From the NCBI GenBank assembly GCA_949987705.1, contig CATLJY010000196.1:62001-126000 (forward strand): a stretch of DNA of 64,000 bases. Reading direction: 5' to 3'. Within the stretch, counting starts at the first letter, position 1. The number at the start of each line of letters is the position of its first letter. This DNA is from Thereva unica. Lineage: Eukaryota > Arthropoda > Insecta > Diptera > Therevidae. Under the pieces are notes generated by a model. It made no database searches. It had not been told where the DNA came from and was given only the letters and a program-made list of their open reading frames with translations. Below, piece after piece: positions 21,002-32,335 of this stretch. Made by a program: the position numbers and the translations under genes.

Positions 21002-21031
21002 GTAAGTAGTGAAATTTCTTTAAGCTTTATA

Positions 21032-22541
21032 GTACAGGAAAAATAGTAAAAATAGCGGAAATGTTTGGGTACAGGCTGAAAATTGGCACGGAGCTTCCTT
21101 TTAGGGTTCTTAATAAGGGGTTATAAAGTCTACCGATTTTCTACCCCGGGAACCTTTCTTTCTAGGGGGTTTTAGGGTCAAAATATCTGTTTTTTGCAAA
21201 TGCATCTGAAACCGTAAGTCCTATCATAAAAAAATGTTCACAAAGTTTGTAGCTCATATAATTTTCTACAAAAAATGTTATTATACATTTTGCCGTACGT
21301 ATTGCCGTTCATGAGATATCACCGTTTTAAAGATTTAAAATATTCATATGAACTCATTCACAACTTGTATAGGTTTTCCGACGTTCAAGTTGGACTACTT
21401 TTCTAATTTTTTCAGGGGTCATTCCTGGATGTATTTGGAGGAAAAATGTGTTCTAGATAGGGGGCTAACCACTAAGATACAGGGTGTTCGCGAAAAAACA
21501 ATGTCTTTTTTTGTCATTTATTTAGAGTTGAATAACTCCTAGACCAATTATCGTAAACCAATATACTTAGACTCATCTTTTAGGTCAAAGTGTATTCTTT
21601 TATTTGATATAAAGATCAGGAACTTGAGTTGCTCCGTTTAGAAGATATGTAGGTTCAAAGCATGAGCGAAATGTTTAAAAGCCTAATGATATTTTTTTAT
21701 TCAATTTAAAGTATATTTTCTGTTTTTTTTTACCAAATGGTCCAAATTGGAACAATAATACAAAATTACATCTAAATTATGTCAGATAGTGAGTGTATTG
21801 ATTTCTGCATGATTTGTGATAAAATATGTTGCTTGAATTTTGAAGCTGTGAACGTAAAATTGAATAAAAAATATCATTAGGCATTTAAACATTTCGCTCA
21901 TGCTTTGAACCTACATATCTTCTAAACGGAGCAACTCAAGTTCCTGATCTTTATATCAAATAAAAGAATACACTTTGACCTAAAAGATGAGTCTAAGTAT
22001 ATTGGTTTACGATAATTGGTCTAGGAGTTATTCAACTCTAAATAAATGACAAAAAAAGACATTGTTTTTTCGCGAACACCCTGTATCTTAGTGGTTAGCC
22101 CCCTATCTAGAACACATTTTTCCTCCAAATACATCCAGGAATGACCCCTGAAAAAATTAGAAAAGTAGTCCAACTTGAACGTCGGAAAACCTATACAAGT
22201 CGTGAATGAGTTCATATGAATATTTTAAATCTTTAAAACGGTGATATCTCATGAACGGCAATACGTACGGCAAAATGTATAATAACATTTTTTGTAGAAA
22301 ATTATATGAGCTACAAACTTTGTGAACATTTTTTTATGATAGGACTTACGGTTTCAGATGCATTTGCAAAAAACAGATATTTTGACCCTAAAACCCCCTA
22401 GAAAGAAAGGTTCCCGAGGTAGAAAATCGGTAGACTTTATAACCTCTTATTAAGAACCCTAAAAGGAAGCTCTGTGCCAATTTTCAGCCTGTACCCGACC
22501 ATTTCCGCTATTTCGCTTTTTTCGGCTTAATTTGACTGTAC
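21032..22541. mobile_element. Foldback element inside the MADF-type gene intron (unit 1)
   Basis: Two arms of roughly 700 bases are near-perfect inverted copies with the centre at about 21,782; a 64-codon reading at 21,348 is mirrored exactly at 22,021-22,215 on the other strand. The ends are GTACAG and CTGTAC, each flanked by TA (21,030-21,031 and 22,542-22,543), a Tc1/mariner-type target. It sits wholly between the splice donor at 21,002 and acceptor at 22,586. No transposase is encoded. The arms contain ATATCTCATGAACGGCAATA and ACATATCTTCTAAACGGAGC. Confidence 0.85.
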
Positions 22542-22586
22542 TATTAAGCATTCTGAAATAATGTTTATTTTCTATATTTTATATAG

Positions 22587-22934
22587 GTTGATTTGGAAGA
22601 GGAAATATACACAGAGCCGATAACCCATGAAAATAAAAAACGGCAGAGAAACAGCAGAGTTATTGAAAGGCAAGAAAGATATGCGGCGGCTATTGCAGAA
22701 ATGCATAAAAAATTTGAAAAGGAAGATGATATCTTCGATACATTCGCGACAACTATTGCGAGTCAATTGAAGAAAATTCCATTTGTAGAAGCTACAGAAA
22801 CAATGGCAAAAATACAAATGCTCGTCTCCAATACCATCAGAGAGGTGCTAGGTGCAGGAAGCTCCGTTAATAGCGGTAGCACCTCTTCCAATATTTTGGA
22901 TGAGGCGCTAATAAATTCAGAAATTATATTTTAG
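22587..22934 (+). CDS. MADF-type Harbinger partner protein, exon 2 (unit 1)
   Basis: The exon follows TTTTATATAG and keeps phase 0 with exon 1, giving a predicted protein of about 236 residues. Content: acidic start (VDLEEEIYTEP), a highly charged helix (KKRQRNSRVIERQERYAAAI), then DDIFDTFATTIASQLKKIPF followed by ETMAKIQMLVSNTI, which resembles a BESS-type interaction motif at the C-terminal end. No stop or frameshift is seen, unlike in the transposase. Confidence 0.7.
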   Translation, partial: VDLEEEIYTEPITHENKKRQRNSRVIERQERYAAAIAEMHKKFEKEDDIFDTFATTIASQLKKIPFVEATETMAKIQMLVSNTIREVLGAGSSVNSGSTSSNILDEALINSEIIF

Positions 22935-23539
22935 TCCTAGTTATTCTTTTTTAATTATAAGAAATGTATTTATTTTTGTTATCCTGTCTTATTTTTGTTT
23001 TTTTAACTTATTGAATTTTTAAGTTTCTTTTTTTTGTTATTGAAGTAATTTTATTGAATTATTTTTTTTTATATTATTGAATTCTAAAGTTTTAGTTATT
23101 ATTTAAGTATGTATGCAAGGAGTAATTAACTTGCATTTGTTGGCTGTATGAATTTTTAGAGAAAAATAATAAATTAATTCTTTGAACTTGAAAATTTGTT
23201 CCGGCTTTTTTATATGTTTGATACCACCACTTGTCATGTTTTCCACTAGTGCATTTATAACATTCTGTGGTATTGTATATCGACGGTAATACCTCGTAAC
23301 CTTCAGGAACTTAATATTACAGGGCGGAGCAAAAACCAGAGAGGTATCCACTTTATTTGCAAAATAATAAAATGGGCACTTCTTGTTGTTAGATTCGAGG
23401 TATTACTTTTATGTTTGATTTATACATGCCTTTTTAATACACGGTATTAAAGAATTATTCACAGAACAGGATATAAATTTTGCGGCTTAAAGGCTATTTC
23501 TAGAATGAAGCAAAGTAGGTTACGCGATACGTTAATGTA

Positions 23540-23870
23540 AAAATCAGGGGCCGTATTTGGTTTCTCGAGTCGATGGATTGACTCGACAAAAAAAGCTTCT
23601 CGACTTTGTCTAAGTTTTATATTTGGCATCACGACCAAATCGACAGCTTAGTGCAGCCATACAAAACCATCAAATTGGGTGGTATTACTTCAAGGCTGCA
23701 AATCACAATAGAAATTGTTAAAAGTTTATTGCAGGCATAAATTGAGCTTTTTAATAATCGTCAAACGTCTTTATCGGCACGTAAAGAGACGATATCGTGT
23801 CGCCAAATGCCAATTTTCGTTTATCGACCGACAACAATGTCGACTCGAGAAACCAAATACGGCCCTAGGT
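23540..23870. repeat. Inverted repeat CCGTATTTGG-TTTCTCGAGTCGA
   Basis: GGCCGTATTTGGTTTCTCGA (about 23,551) is matched inverted by TCGAGAAACCAAATACGGCC (about 23,845-23,864), with TCGAC words inside. The roughly 315-bp unit is probably a MITE inside the Harbinger element, and it is repeated in unit 2 at about 27,597-27,910. Confidence 0.65.
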
Positions 23871-23992
23871 TTCACCAAAAATTGTGGGCTACAAAGTATT
23901 AGCACTTCACCGTCGATATTTTTAAGGCGATGATGTAATGTATTATCATTTTTCTGAAATAAGTACAATACATTGTTAATAAAACATTTTTT

Positions 23993-24643
23993 TTAATTCG
24001 GAGTACTATTTATTTTACTCCATTGAAATGGGACATCTCCTTCATTAATACAATATACAGATAATTTTTCCCTTATTCTATTACCTAACTTAGGATTATT
24101 ACTACTTTGTTGGGGTGCTATTGGTGTGATATGTTCACCAAGAACATGTTCTGTCAACAACTCATCCGATGCTATGGGTGCTGTTCTTTTTTTTGTTAAG
24201 TAATCGGGTAAGACACAATAGGTTTGAACAATTAAATCGGTAGTTGCAGGAGCTACTTGTATTGGCCGATTGAAAATTTTGAATCTGCCCACTAATCTGC
24301 CAAATGCCATTTCTACAGTCATTCGTGCTCGGCATAATCTGTAATAGAAAATTTCTTGCGGCACGCTTAATGCCAAATTCCTATTAAATGGCTTCATTAA
24401 GTTTGCACCCAAAGGAAAGGCGTCATCCCCTATGAAAAAATACGGGATATCGCCAGTTTGAGATGATAGAGCTGTTGGTCTAGGAATATTCAAAGTTTTT
24501 TGCTGAAGGCTTTGATAAAGAACGCTATTACGGTAAATAGTGCTATCAGAAGTTTTACCGTTAGCAGCAACATTTATATATGTAAATCGGCCATTCTGTT
24601 GTGATAGCTTGCGACGCGGGATTGTTTTTACGTAAATCAACAA
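23993..24643 (-). pseudogene. Truncated Harbinger transposase (unit 1)
   Basis: The minus frame contains the second and third catalytic blocks (IPYFFIGDDAFPLGANLMKP with the middle Asp; RMTVEMAFGRLVGRFKI with the Glu) but lacks the DGKH block. It was cut off by the tandem duplication at 24,590: its first 16 codons come from the antisense leader of unit 2. It cannot encode a working DDE enzyme. Confidence 0.8.
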
Positions 24644-24685
24644 ACATTTTTCAGTTGACGGTTTTAATTACTTTTTTTATTAAAA

Positions 24686-25048
24686 ATGAGTGTAACAACA
24701 AAAATAAGCAGAGAAAAAACAATTGAAATCATACAATCATTTAGAGGAAAAGAGGCTTTGTGGAATTTTCAAAGTCCACTCTATAAAAGAGTTGATATTA
24801 AAAGAAAACAGTGGGAGGAATTGTCAACAGAGTTTAATATTTCCGTAGAGAATCTAAAGAAAAAAATAAGAAGTCTTAGGACTAGTTATATGTCAGAGAA
24901 GAAAAAAATTGAAAATTCAAAAAAATCGGGTTCCAGTGGAGATGATGTATACGCATCAAATTTGTTCTATTACAATGAAATGGATTTCTTAAATTTTACA
25001 ACATCAATTAGGAATGTAATTGAAAACATTCCAAATAATAGTTCATTT
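24686..25048 (+). CDS. MADF-type Harbinger partner protein, exon 1 (unit 2)
   Basis: Identical in translation to exon 1 at 20,639-21,001, including the donor GTAAGT. It begins 95 bases after the duplication joint, so upstream regulatory sequence beyond that point differs from unit 1: transposase antisense sequence instead of the element's left end. That may leave this copy without its normal promoter. Confidence 0.75.
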
Positions 25049-25078
25049 GTAAGTAGTGAAATTTCTTTAAGCTTTATA

Positions 25079-26587
25079 GTACAGGAAAAATAGTAAAAAT
25101 AGCGGAAATGTTTGGGTACAGGCTGAAAATTGGCACGGAGCTTCCTTTTAGGGTTCTTAATAAGGGGTTATAAAGTCTACCGATTTTCTACCCCGGGAAC
25201 CTTTCTTTCTAGGGGGTTTTAGGGTCAAAATATCTGTTTTTTGCAAATGCATCTGAAACCGTAAGTCCTATCATAAAAAAATGTTCACAAAGTTTGTAGC
25301 TCATATAATTTTCTACAAAAAATGTTATTATACATTTTGCCGTACGTATTGCCGTTCATGAGATATCACCGTTTTAAAGATTTAAAATATTCATATGAAC
25401 TCATTCACAACTTGTATAGGTTTTCCGACGTTCAAGTTGGACTACTTTTCTAATTTTTTCAGGGGTCATTCCTGGATGTATTTGGAGGAAAAATGTGTTC
25501 TAGATAGGGGGCTAACCACTAAGATACAGGGTGTTCGCGAAAAAACAATGTCTTTTTTTGTCATTTATTTAGAGTTGAATAACTCCTAGACCAATTATCG
25601 TAAACCAATATACTTAGACTCATCTTTTAGGTCAAAGTGTATTCTTTTATTTGATATAAAGATCAGGAACTTGAGTTGCTCCGTTTAGAAGATATGTAGG
25701 TTCAAAGCATGAGCGAAATGTTTAAAAGCCTAATGATATTTTTTTATTCAATTTAAAGTATATTTTCTGTTTTTTTTACCAAATGGTCCAAATTGGAACA
25801 ATAATACAAAATTACATCTAAATTATGTCAGATAGTGAGTGTATTGATTTCTGCATGATTTGTGATAAAATATGTTGCTTGAATTTTGAAGCTGTGAACG
25901 TAAAATTGAATAAAAAATATCATTAGGCATTTAAACATTTCGCTCATGCTTTGAACCTACATATCTTCTAAACGGAGCAACTCAAGTTCCTGATCTTTAT
26001 ATCAAATAAAAGAATACACTTTGACCTAAAAGATGAGTCTAAGTATATTGGTTTACGATAATTGGTCTAGGAGTTATTCAACTCTAAATAAATGACAAAA
26101 AAAGACATTGTTTTTTCGCGAACACCCTGTATCTTAGTGGTTAGCCCCCTATCTAGAACACATTTTTCCTCCAAATACATCCAGGAATGACCCCTGAAAA
26201 AATTAGAAAAGTAGTCCAACTTGAACGTCGGAAAACCTATACAAGTCGTGAATGAGTTCATATGAATATTTTAAATCTTTAAAACGGTGATATCTCATGA
26301 ACGGCAATACGTACGGCAAAATGTATAATAACATTTTTTGTAGAAAATTATATGAGCTACAAACTTTGTGAACATTTTTTTATGATAGGACTTACGGTTT
26401 CAGATGCATTTGCAAAAAACAGATATTTTGACCCTAAAACCCCCTAGAAAGAAAGGTTCCCGAGGTAGAAAATCGGTAGACTTTATAACCTCTTATTAAG
26501 AACCCTAAAAGGAAGCTCTGTGCCAATTTTCAGCCTGTACCCGACCATTTCCGCTATTTCGCTTTTTTCGGCTTAATTTGACTGTAC
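25079..26587. mobile_element. Foldback element inside the MADF-type gene intron (unit 2)
   Basis: Duplicate of the element at 21,032-22,541, one T shorter. TA again flanks GTACAG and CTGTAC. It was carried along in the tandem duplication rather than inserted twice, because both units share the exact position and sequence. Confidence 0.85.
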
Positions 26588-26632
26588 TATTAAGCATTCT
26601 GAAATAATGTTTATTTTCTATATTTTATATAG

Positions 26633-26980
26633 GTTGATTTGGAAGAGGAAATATACACAGAGCCGATAACCCATGAAAATAAAAAACGGCAGAGAAACAG
26701 CAGAGTTATTGAAAGGCAAGAAAGATATGCGGCGGCTATTGCAGAAATGCATAAAAAATTTGAAAAGGAAGATGATATCTTCGATACATTCGCGACAACT
26801 ATTGCGAGTCAATTGAAGAAAATTCCATTTGTAGAAGCTACAGAAACAATGGCAAAAATACAAATGCTCGTCTCCAATACCATCAGAGAGGTGCTAGGTG
26901 CAGGAAGCTCCGTTAATAGCGGTAGCACCTCTTCCAATATTTTGGATGAGGCGCTAATAAATTCAGAAATTATATTTTAG
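26633..26980 (+). CDS. MADF-type Harbinger partner protein, exon 2 (unit 2)
   Basis: Same translation as 22,587-22,934 and same acceptor. With exon 1 at 24,686 it would encode the same protein of about 236 residues. Both copies remain open, which fits either a very young duplication or a sequence-assembly duplicate. Confidence 0.7.
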   Translation, partial: VDLEEEIYTEPITHENKKRQRNSRVIERQERYAAAIAEMHKKFEKEDDIFDTFATTIASQLKKIPFVEATETMAKIQMLVSNTIREVLGAGSSVNSGSTSSNILDEALINSEIIF

Positions 26981-28038
26981 TCCTAGTTATTCTTTTTTAA
27001 TTATAAGAAATGTATTTATTTTTGTTATCCTGTCTTATTTTTGTTTTTTTAACTTATTGAATTTTTAAGTTTCTTTTTTTTGTTATTGAAGTAATTTTAT
27101 TGAATTTTTTTTTTTTATATTATTGAATTCTAAAGTTTTAGTTATTATTTAAGTATGTATGCAAGGAGTAATTAACTTGCATTTGTTGGCTGTATGAATT
27201 TTTAGAGAAAAATAATAAATTAATTCTTTGAACTTGAAAATTTGTTCCGGCTTTTTTATATGTTTGATACCACCACTTGTCATGTTTTCCACTAGTGCAT
27301 TTATAACATTCTGTGGTATTGTATATCGACGGTAATACCTCGTAACCTTCAGGAACTTAATATTACAGGGCGGAGCAAAAACCAGAGAGGTATCCACTTT
27401 ATTTGCAAAATAATAAAATGGGCACTTCTTGTTGTTAGATTCGAGGTATTACTTTTATGTTTGATTTATACATGCCTTTTTAATACACGGTATTAAAGAA
27501 TTATTCACAGAACAGGATATAAATTTTGCGGCTTAAAGGCTATTTCTAGAATGAAGCAAAGTAGGTTACGCGATACGTTAATGTAAAAATCAGGGGCCGT
27601 ATTTGGTTTCTCGAGTCGATGGATTGACTCGACAAAAAAAGCTTCTCGACTTTGTCTAAGTTTTATATTTGGCATCACGACCAAATCGACAGCTTAGTGC
27701 AGCCATACAAAACCATCAAATTGGGTGGTATTACTTCAAGGCTGCAAATCACAATAGAAATTGTTAAAAGTTTATTGCAGGCATAAATTGAGCTTTTTAA
27801 TAATCGTCAAACGTCTTTATCGGCACGTAAAGAGACGATATCGTGTCGCCAAATGCCAATTTTCGTTTATCGACCGACAACAATGTCGACTCGAGAAACC
27901 AAATACGGCCCTAGGTTTCACCAAAAATTGTGGGCTACAAAGTATTAGCACTTCACCGTCGATATTTTTAAGGCGATGATGTAATGTATTATCATTTTTC
28001 TGAAATAAGTACAATACATTGTTAATAAAACATTTTTT

Positions 28039-28827
28039 TTAATTCGGAGTACTATTTATTTTACTCCATTGAAATGGGACATCTCCTTCATTAATACAAT
28101 ATACAGATAATTTTTCCCTTATTCTATTACCTAACTTAGGATTATTACTACTTTGTTGGGGTGCTATTGGTGTGATATGTTCACCAAGAACATGTTCTGT
28201 CAACAACTCATCCGATGCTATGGGTGCTGTTCTTTTTTTTGTTAAGTAATCGGGTAAGACACAATAGGTTTGAACAATTAAATCGGTAGTTGCAGGAGCT
28301 ACTTGTATTGGCCGATTGAAAATTTTGAATCTGCCCACTAATCTGCCAAATGCCATTTCTACAGTCATTCGTGCTCGGCATAATCTGTAATAGAAAATTT
28401 CTTGCGGCACGCTTAATGCCAAATTCCTATTAAATGGCTTCATTAAGTTTGCACCCAAAGGAAAGGCGTCATCCCCTATGAAAAAATACGGGATATCGCC
28501 AGTTTGAGATGATAGAGCTGTTGGTCTAGGAATATTCAAAGTTTTTTGCTGAAGGCTTTGATAAAGAACGCTATTACGGTAAATAGTGCTATCAGAAGTT
28601 TTACCGTTAGCAGCAACATTTATATATGTAAATCGGCCGTGAGCATCAACCATAGCAAACAAGACAATGCTGAAAAATCCCTTAAAATTGTAGAATAATG
28701 ATCCGCTGTCTGCAGGTGCTATTATACGGATATGTTTCCCGTCCAAAGCACCTAACACGTGTGGGAACTGTCAGATCCTTTCAAAATCGTCGGCAATTTC
28801 AAGCCATTCCTGTTCGTTTTCTGGCAA
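28039..28827 (-). pseudogene. Harbinger transposase, exon 3 (catalytic), with nonsense codon
   Basis: Exon 3 follows a TATATCTTAG acceptor. It begins LPENEQEWLEIADDFERI and then has an in-frame TGA (28,773-28,771) where relatives have Trp before the FPH--GA-DGKH block. After it come LGALDGKHIRI (first Asp), GDDAFPL (second Asp) and TVEMAFGRL (Glu), then a C-terminal tail with PIAPQQSSNNPKLGNRIREK. All three catalytic residues are present, so the single nonsense change plus the upstream shifts inactivate it. Confidence 0.8.
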
Positions 28828-28882
28828 CTAAGATATAAAAAATATTACAAACAATGTACCATTAAAATTAACCAGAGCATAC

Positions 28883-29092
28883 CTTCATATATAGTGGTTG
28901 CAAAACATTGTATATAGCATTCAACACTTCTGGCACAAACTTTCGTATTGTTTTTCTGGAAATCCTGGATAAGAATTCCAACGATTTGAAAGAATCTCCC
29001 GTAGCAATAAATCGAAGTGTCAATGCCAAACGAATGTTAGCTGGTATAGAGTATCTCATATTTGTGTTTTGTTTTTCTATTTGAGGACCGAC
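28883..29092 (-). pseudogene. Harbinger transposase, exon 2
   Basis: Between a TTAG acceptor and a GTATGC donor, the 70 codons include GPQIEKQNTNMRYSIPANIR and LALTLRFIATGDSFKSLEFL, the conserved helix-turn-helix-like block preceding the catalytic core in PIF/Harbinger enzymes. This exon is open. Its phase fits exon 1 and exon 3. Confidence 0.75.
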
Positions 29093-29162
29093 CTAACAAA
29101 GTAAAAGGAATAAAGGAAATGTGTAATATAAATTAAATAAATATTATATTATATTTACTAAC

Positions 29163-29414
29163 TAGATTTAACAGTTCTTCAAATTTATCGGGTGGTAACC
29201 TTCCAAAATTCTGAAACTCTTCGTCACTATATACATAATAAGTCTTTTAAAATTGTGTCCACATGCACCAATTCATTCCTTTTCTCCAAGAAAGGATTCA
29301 CCCAAAACTTTTTCTGAATTTCTCCTTTTTCTTCTTCTGACTCTATTTCCTCTAATTCTTCTAATTTCTCCAATTCTTCAAGAGGAGCTCCACAGCTTTA
29401 TTTCTGGTTGACAT
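29163..29414 (-). pseudogene. Harbinger transposase, exon 1, two frameshifts
   Basis: An ATG at 29,414 gives MSTRNKAVELL and then the frame shifts into an acidic run (EELEKLEELEEIESEEEK). FWVNPFLEKRNELVHVDTIL follows, and a second shift in an A run (plus 29,244-29,247) leads to SDEEFQNFGRLPPDKFEELL. The segment ends at a GTTAGT donor. The order acidic leader, FW-NP, then F-RL---FEELL is that of Harbinger transposases. With the TGA in exon 3 this makes three inactivating changes. Confidence 0.65.
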
Positions 29415-30164
29415 TTTTCCTTGTTATCAACTGTCTCTTCCGTGTTTCTCGTAAGAATGAAATTGCAATTCAATGAAATTCCACCCCATAAAACTTTGAC
29501 ATTGAAAATTGCAAATTGCAATTGCAGACAAATTGATCGTGGTTAGATATTTTTACTCTTCACTTTCAATAAACTACATAATACGACAACTTTCTTATCT
29601 TCGCAGTGAACGAAGAAAGGTAAATAAAACTCTAGAATGATTTTAAACAAAGCTTAAAAAAACCGCCACAACGGTTGCACCGTATTAAAGTTGCCAAATC
29701 TGATTTTATTTTTTTCCTTTGAAAACCTTTGTCTAATTTACAAAAAATAGATAGATATAGTGACTTTTTATTTATTTCCCTTTACCTCATAAGCCCCGGA
29801 ATTTGTTGAAACAGGGGTAGAAAACCTTGAATTTTGTAACATAAAAATTTTTCATTGTTGAAAAAAAAAAAACTTTTTAGAAGGGAAAAATCCTCGATAT
29901 TTTATTTCTTATTTCTTTTAACAAGAATTTTTCTTGCAAACATGAATTTAAAAATTTTTTTTTACAAAAGTGTCCATGCCAGTTAAAAAATGTTTGCCAC
30001 ATATGGAACGAATATTGGTCCCATGAAAATCTTCTGAAGCACGTTCAAAAACCTAACCATGGTAAACCACAAGGTAAGCGGTGGTTATGCTGCATCACTT
30101 CACCTAACCACGAAAGTTTATGTGTAACCATTGAGGTTTTTTAACGCACTGTAGATAACTGTAG

Positions 30165-30590
30165 ATGCTCTGGAATGCAAACGGCCTGTTAAAACACAAA
30201 GACGAATTACAGGCAGTGTTAGAAATTGAAAAAATTGATTTGTGCTTGATATCGGAAACGCACTTTACAAACCAATCTTTTCTTAAGTTCAAAAACTATA
30301 AAATATACTACACAAACCATCCCCATAACAATGCAAGGGGTGGAAGCGCGATCATCGTCAAAAGCTCTATAGAACACTACGAAGAAGATAAGTTTTGCAC
30401 AGCTGAATTTCAAGCAACAACAATAAGCATTAAAACCGAACAGTGCCTACTTTCATTCACAGCCGTCTATAGCCCACCAAGACATAAAATTAGTTCCGAA
30501 CAGTATCAAGAATTATTAAAAAACACAGAAACCGATTTATCATGGGCGGTGACTTCAACGCAAAACACACGCATTGGGGATCGCGTCTAA
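30165..30590 (+). pseudogene. Jockey endonuclease domain, N-terminal part
   Basis: MLWNANGLLKHKDELQAVLE, then IDLCLISETHFT (the catalytic Glu of the ETH motif), GGSAIIVKSSIEH and SFTAVYSPPR are standard apurinic-type endonuclease blocks of Jockey LINEs. A one-base shift near 30,535 moves the frame to MGGDFNAKHTHWGSR, which continues the domain. The beginning coincides with the 5' truncation point. Confidence 0.75.
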
Positions 30591-32335
30591 TAACAACAAA
30601 AGGTCGTGAATTGCTTAAAGCAGCTCAACAAACAGGATGTGAGTTTGTGTCAACTGGCAAACCAACATATTGGCCTACGGATAAGGATAAATTACCTGAC
30701 CTCATCGACTTCTTCATAACAAAACAAATATCCAGAAGTTTACTACAAATAGAAGAAGGAACCGATTTAAATTCCGATCATTCTCCAATCTATATGGTCA
30801 TTAATGAAAACGCCAATTTTAAAAAACAGAACATCTATCTCACTCACAAAAATACGGATTGGGACAATTTTAGAGAATTGCTTGATCAAGAATTGAATCC
30901 TCATCCACAGATGCTAAGCAAAGATCAGCTCGATGAAGAAACACTCGCCTTTACCCAACAGATACAAAGAGCAGCTTGGAAGAGTACTCCTCCTATTACA
31001 AAGAAAGACATCGGTTTAAGGTACCCAAAATGCATTATGGATTTAATATCTAATAAAAGAAAAATTAGAAAGAAGTGGCAACAAACAAGGTACCCTTATT
31101 ACAAAAAGCAACTAAACCAACTCACTGCACTTATACGCAATCAATTAAGAGAAATAAGAAATGAAAATATTAACCAATACTTAAGTGGACTCACCGCAGA
31201 TAAAACAACGGATTATGCATTGTGGAAATCAACAAAATACCTAAAACGTCCTATACAGCATAACCCACCTCTCAAATCAGTAAATAGTGGGTGGGCAAAA
31301 AGCAATTTGGAGAAGGCAGAGCTATTTGCAGAGCACATGTCAAAAACATTTCAACCCAATGAAGGCCCAAATGATAACACCTGGCCAGAAACATCACAAC
31401 GGAGTGGCGAAATTCATCCAGTTACGGAAACTGAAGTCGAAGCAATTATTCGGAAAGATTTAAAGCTGAAAAAATCCCCTGGCTATGATCTGATTACCGC
31501 GGAGCTAATGCAACAGTTGCCCCAAGGAGCCATTTGTAGACTAACAAGGATAATAAATGCCTGCTTTAGACTCAAACATGTTCCTTGCTATTGGAAAGTC
31601 GCTGAAATAATCGTGATCCCAAAGCCCGGAAAGGATCCTCATGAAGTGTCTTCTTATAGACCCATATCCTTATTACCAATAATGTCTAAAATATTTGAAA
31701 AAATTCTCATCAGCAGGCTGCAACCATTTATTGAAAACGAAAATATGATACCAACTCACCAGTTTGGATTCAGAAAAAAGCATTCTACCATAGAGCAGGT
31801 TCATAGAATCGTCTACGTTATTGAAAAAGCTCTGGAAGAAAAAATGGTATGCTCAGCTATATTTTTAGATGTTGCTCAAGCGTTTGACAAGGTATGGCAT
31901 GAAGGACTACTATATAAGTTGAGATCACTCTTTCCCGAAGAACATGCGACAATTTTGGAATCTTATCTCTCAAAAAGATTCTTTCGCATCAAGCAAGAGG
32001 ATGCTTACTCCCACTTAAAAGAAATAAGAGCTGGAGTACCTCAAGGAAGTATATTAGGTCCAATGTTATATCTACTTTTCACGAATGACCTTCCAGTCCC
32101 CTCAAATAGTATAATAGGCACTTTCGCCGACGATACAGTAATACTTGCAATCGAGGAAAGCGAAATAGAATCAACCCGTATACTCCAAAACGCTGTAGAT
32201 ACTGTAGTCAATTGGACTAAAAAGTGGCGTATACATCTTAATAGCACTAAATCAGTACACGTTAACTTCACAAACAAAAAAACACAACCGCTTCCTATTA
32301 CCATCTCTGGAATGCAAATCCCATACTCCAATACT
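30542..32335 (+). pseudogene. Jockey endonuclease end, linker and reverse transcriptase
   Basis: Contains GGDFNAKHTHWGS (endonuclease Asp/Asn), SDHSPIYMVI (catalytic His), then the reverse transcriptase: YRPISLLPIMSKIFEKILIS, QFGFRKKHST, SAIFLDVAQAFDKVWHEGLL (first Asp), AGVPQGSILGP and GTFADDTVIL (the FADD box). The frame is open for about 600 codons, then runs into the MITE at 32,336, which adds foreign codons and a stop. The polymerase itself looks intact. Confidence 0.85.

Larger units (their letters stand above)
20544..24590. repeat. Tandem duplication, unit 1 (4,047 bp)
   Basis: Unit 1 (20,544-24,590) and unit 2 (24,591-28,636) match throughout. By eye I find one T-run length change (9 versus 8 T near 21,725/25,770) and one A-to-T change (23,061 versus 27,107). 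The breakpoints share the dinucleotide CC (20,544, 24,591, 28,637), which points to joining at 2-bp microhomology or to an assembly artefact. Confidence 0.85.
24591..28636. repeat. Tandem duplication, unit 2 (4,046 bp)
   Basis: Second copy of the block at 20,544-24,590, at an offset of 4,047 falling to 4,046 after one base of a T run is lost. It carries the same MADF-type gene, foldback and transposase 3' part. To its right the unique sequence resumes with the catalytic DGKH region of the transposase, so the ancestral right side is preserved here. Confidence 0.85.
20395..29542. mobile_element. PIF/Harbinger element 2 with duplicated interior
   Basis: The left end carries CACGATCAATTTTTC and the right end its diverged inverse GACAAATTGATCGTGG; both ends hold ATTGCAAT-type sub-terminal repeats. 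A two-exon MADF-type gene runs rightward from the left side and a three-exon DDE transposase runs leftward from the right, the classic convergent Harbinger layout. A 4.05-kb block has been duplicated in tandem, so the element holds two MADF-type genes, one long and one truncated transposase, and two copies of an internal foldback. Target duplication was not resolved; TTA occurs near both ends. Confidence 0.7.

Noticed and set aside
21348..22215. Mirrored 64-codon frames in the foldback arms (also at 25,395 and 26,067) as candidate genes
   Set aside because: They are the same inverted-repeat sequence read from each arm. The residues match no family and the frames stay identical only because the arms are identical.
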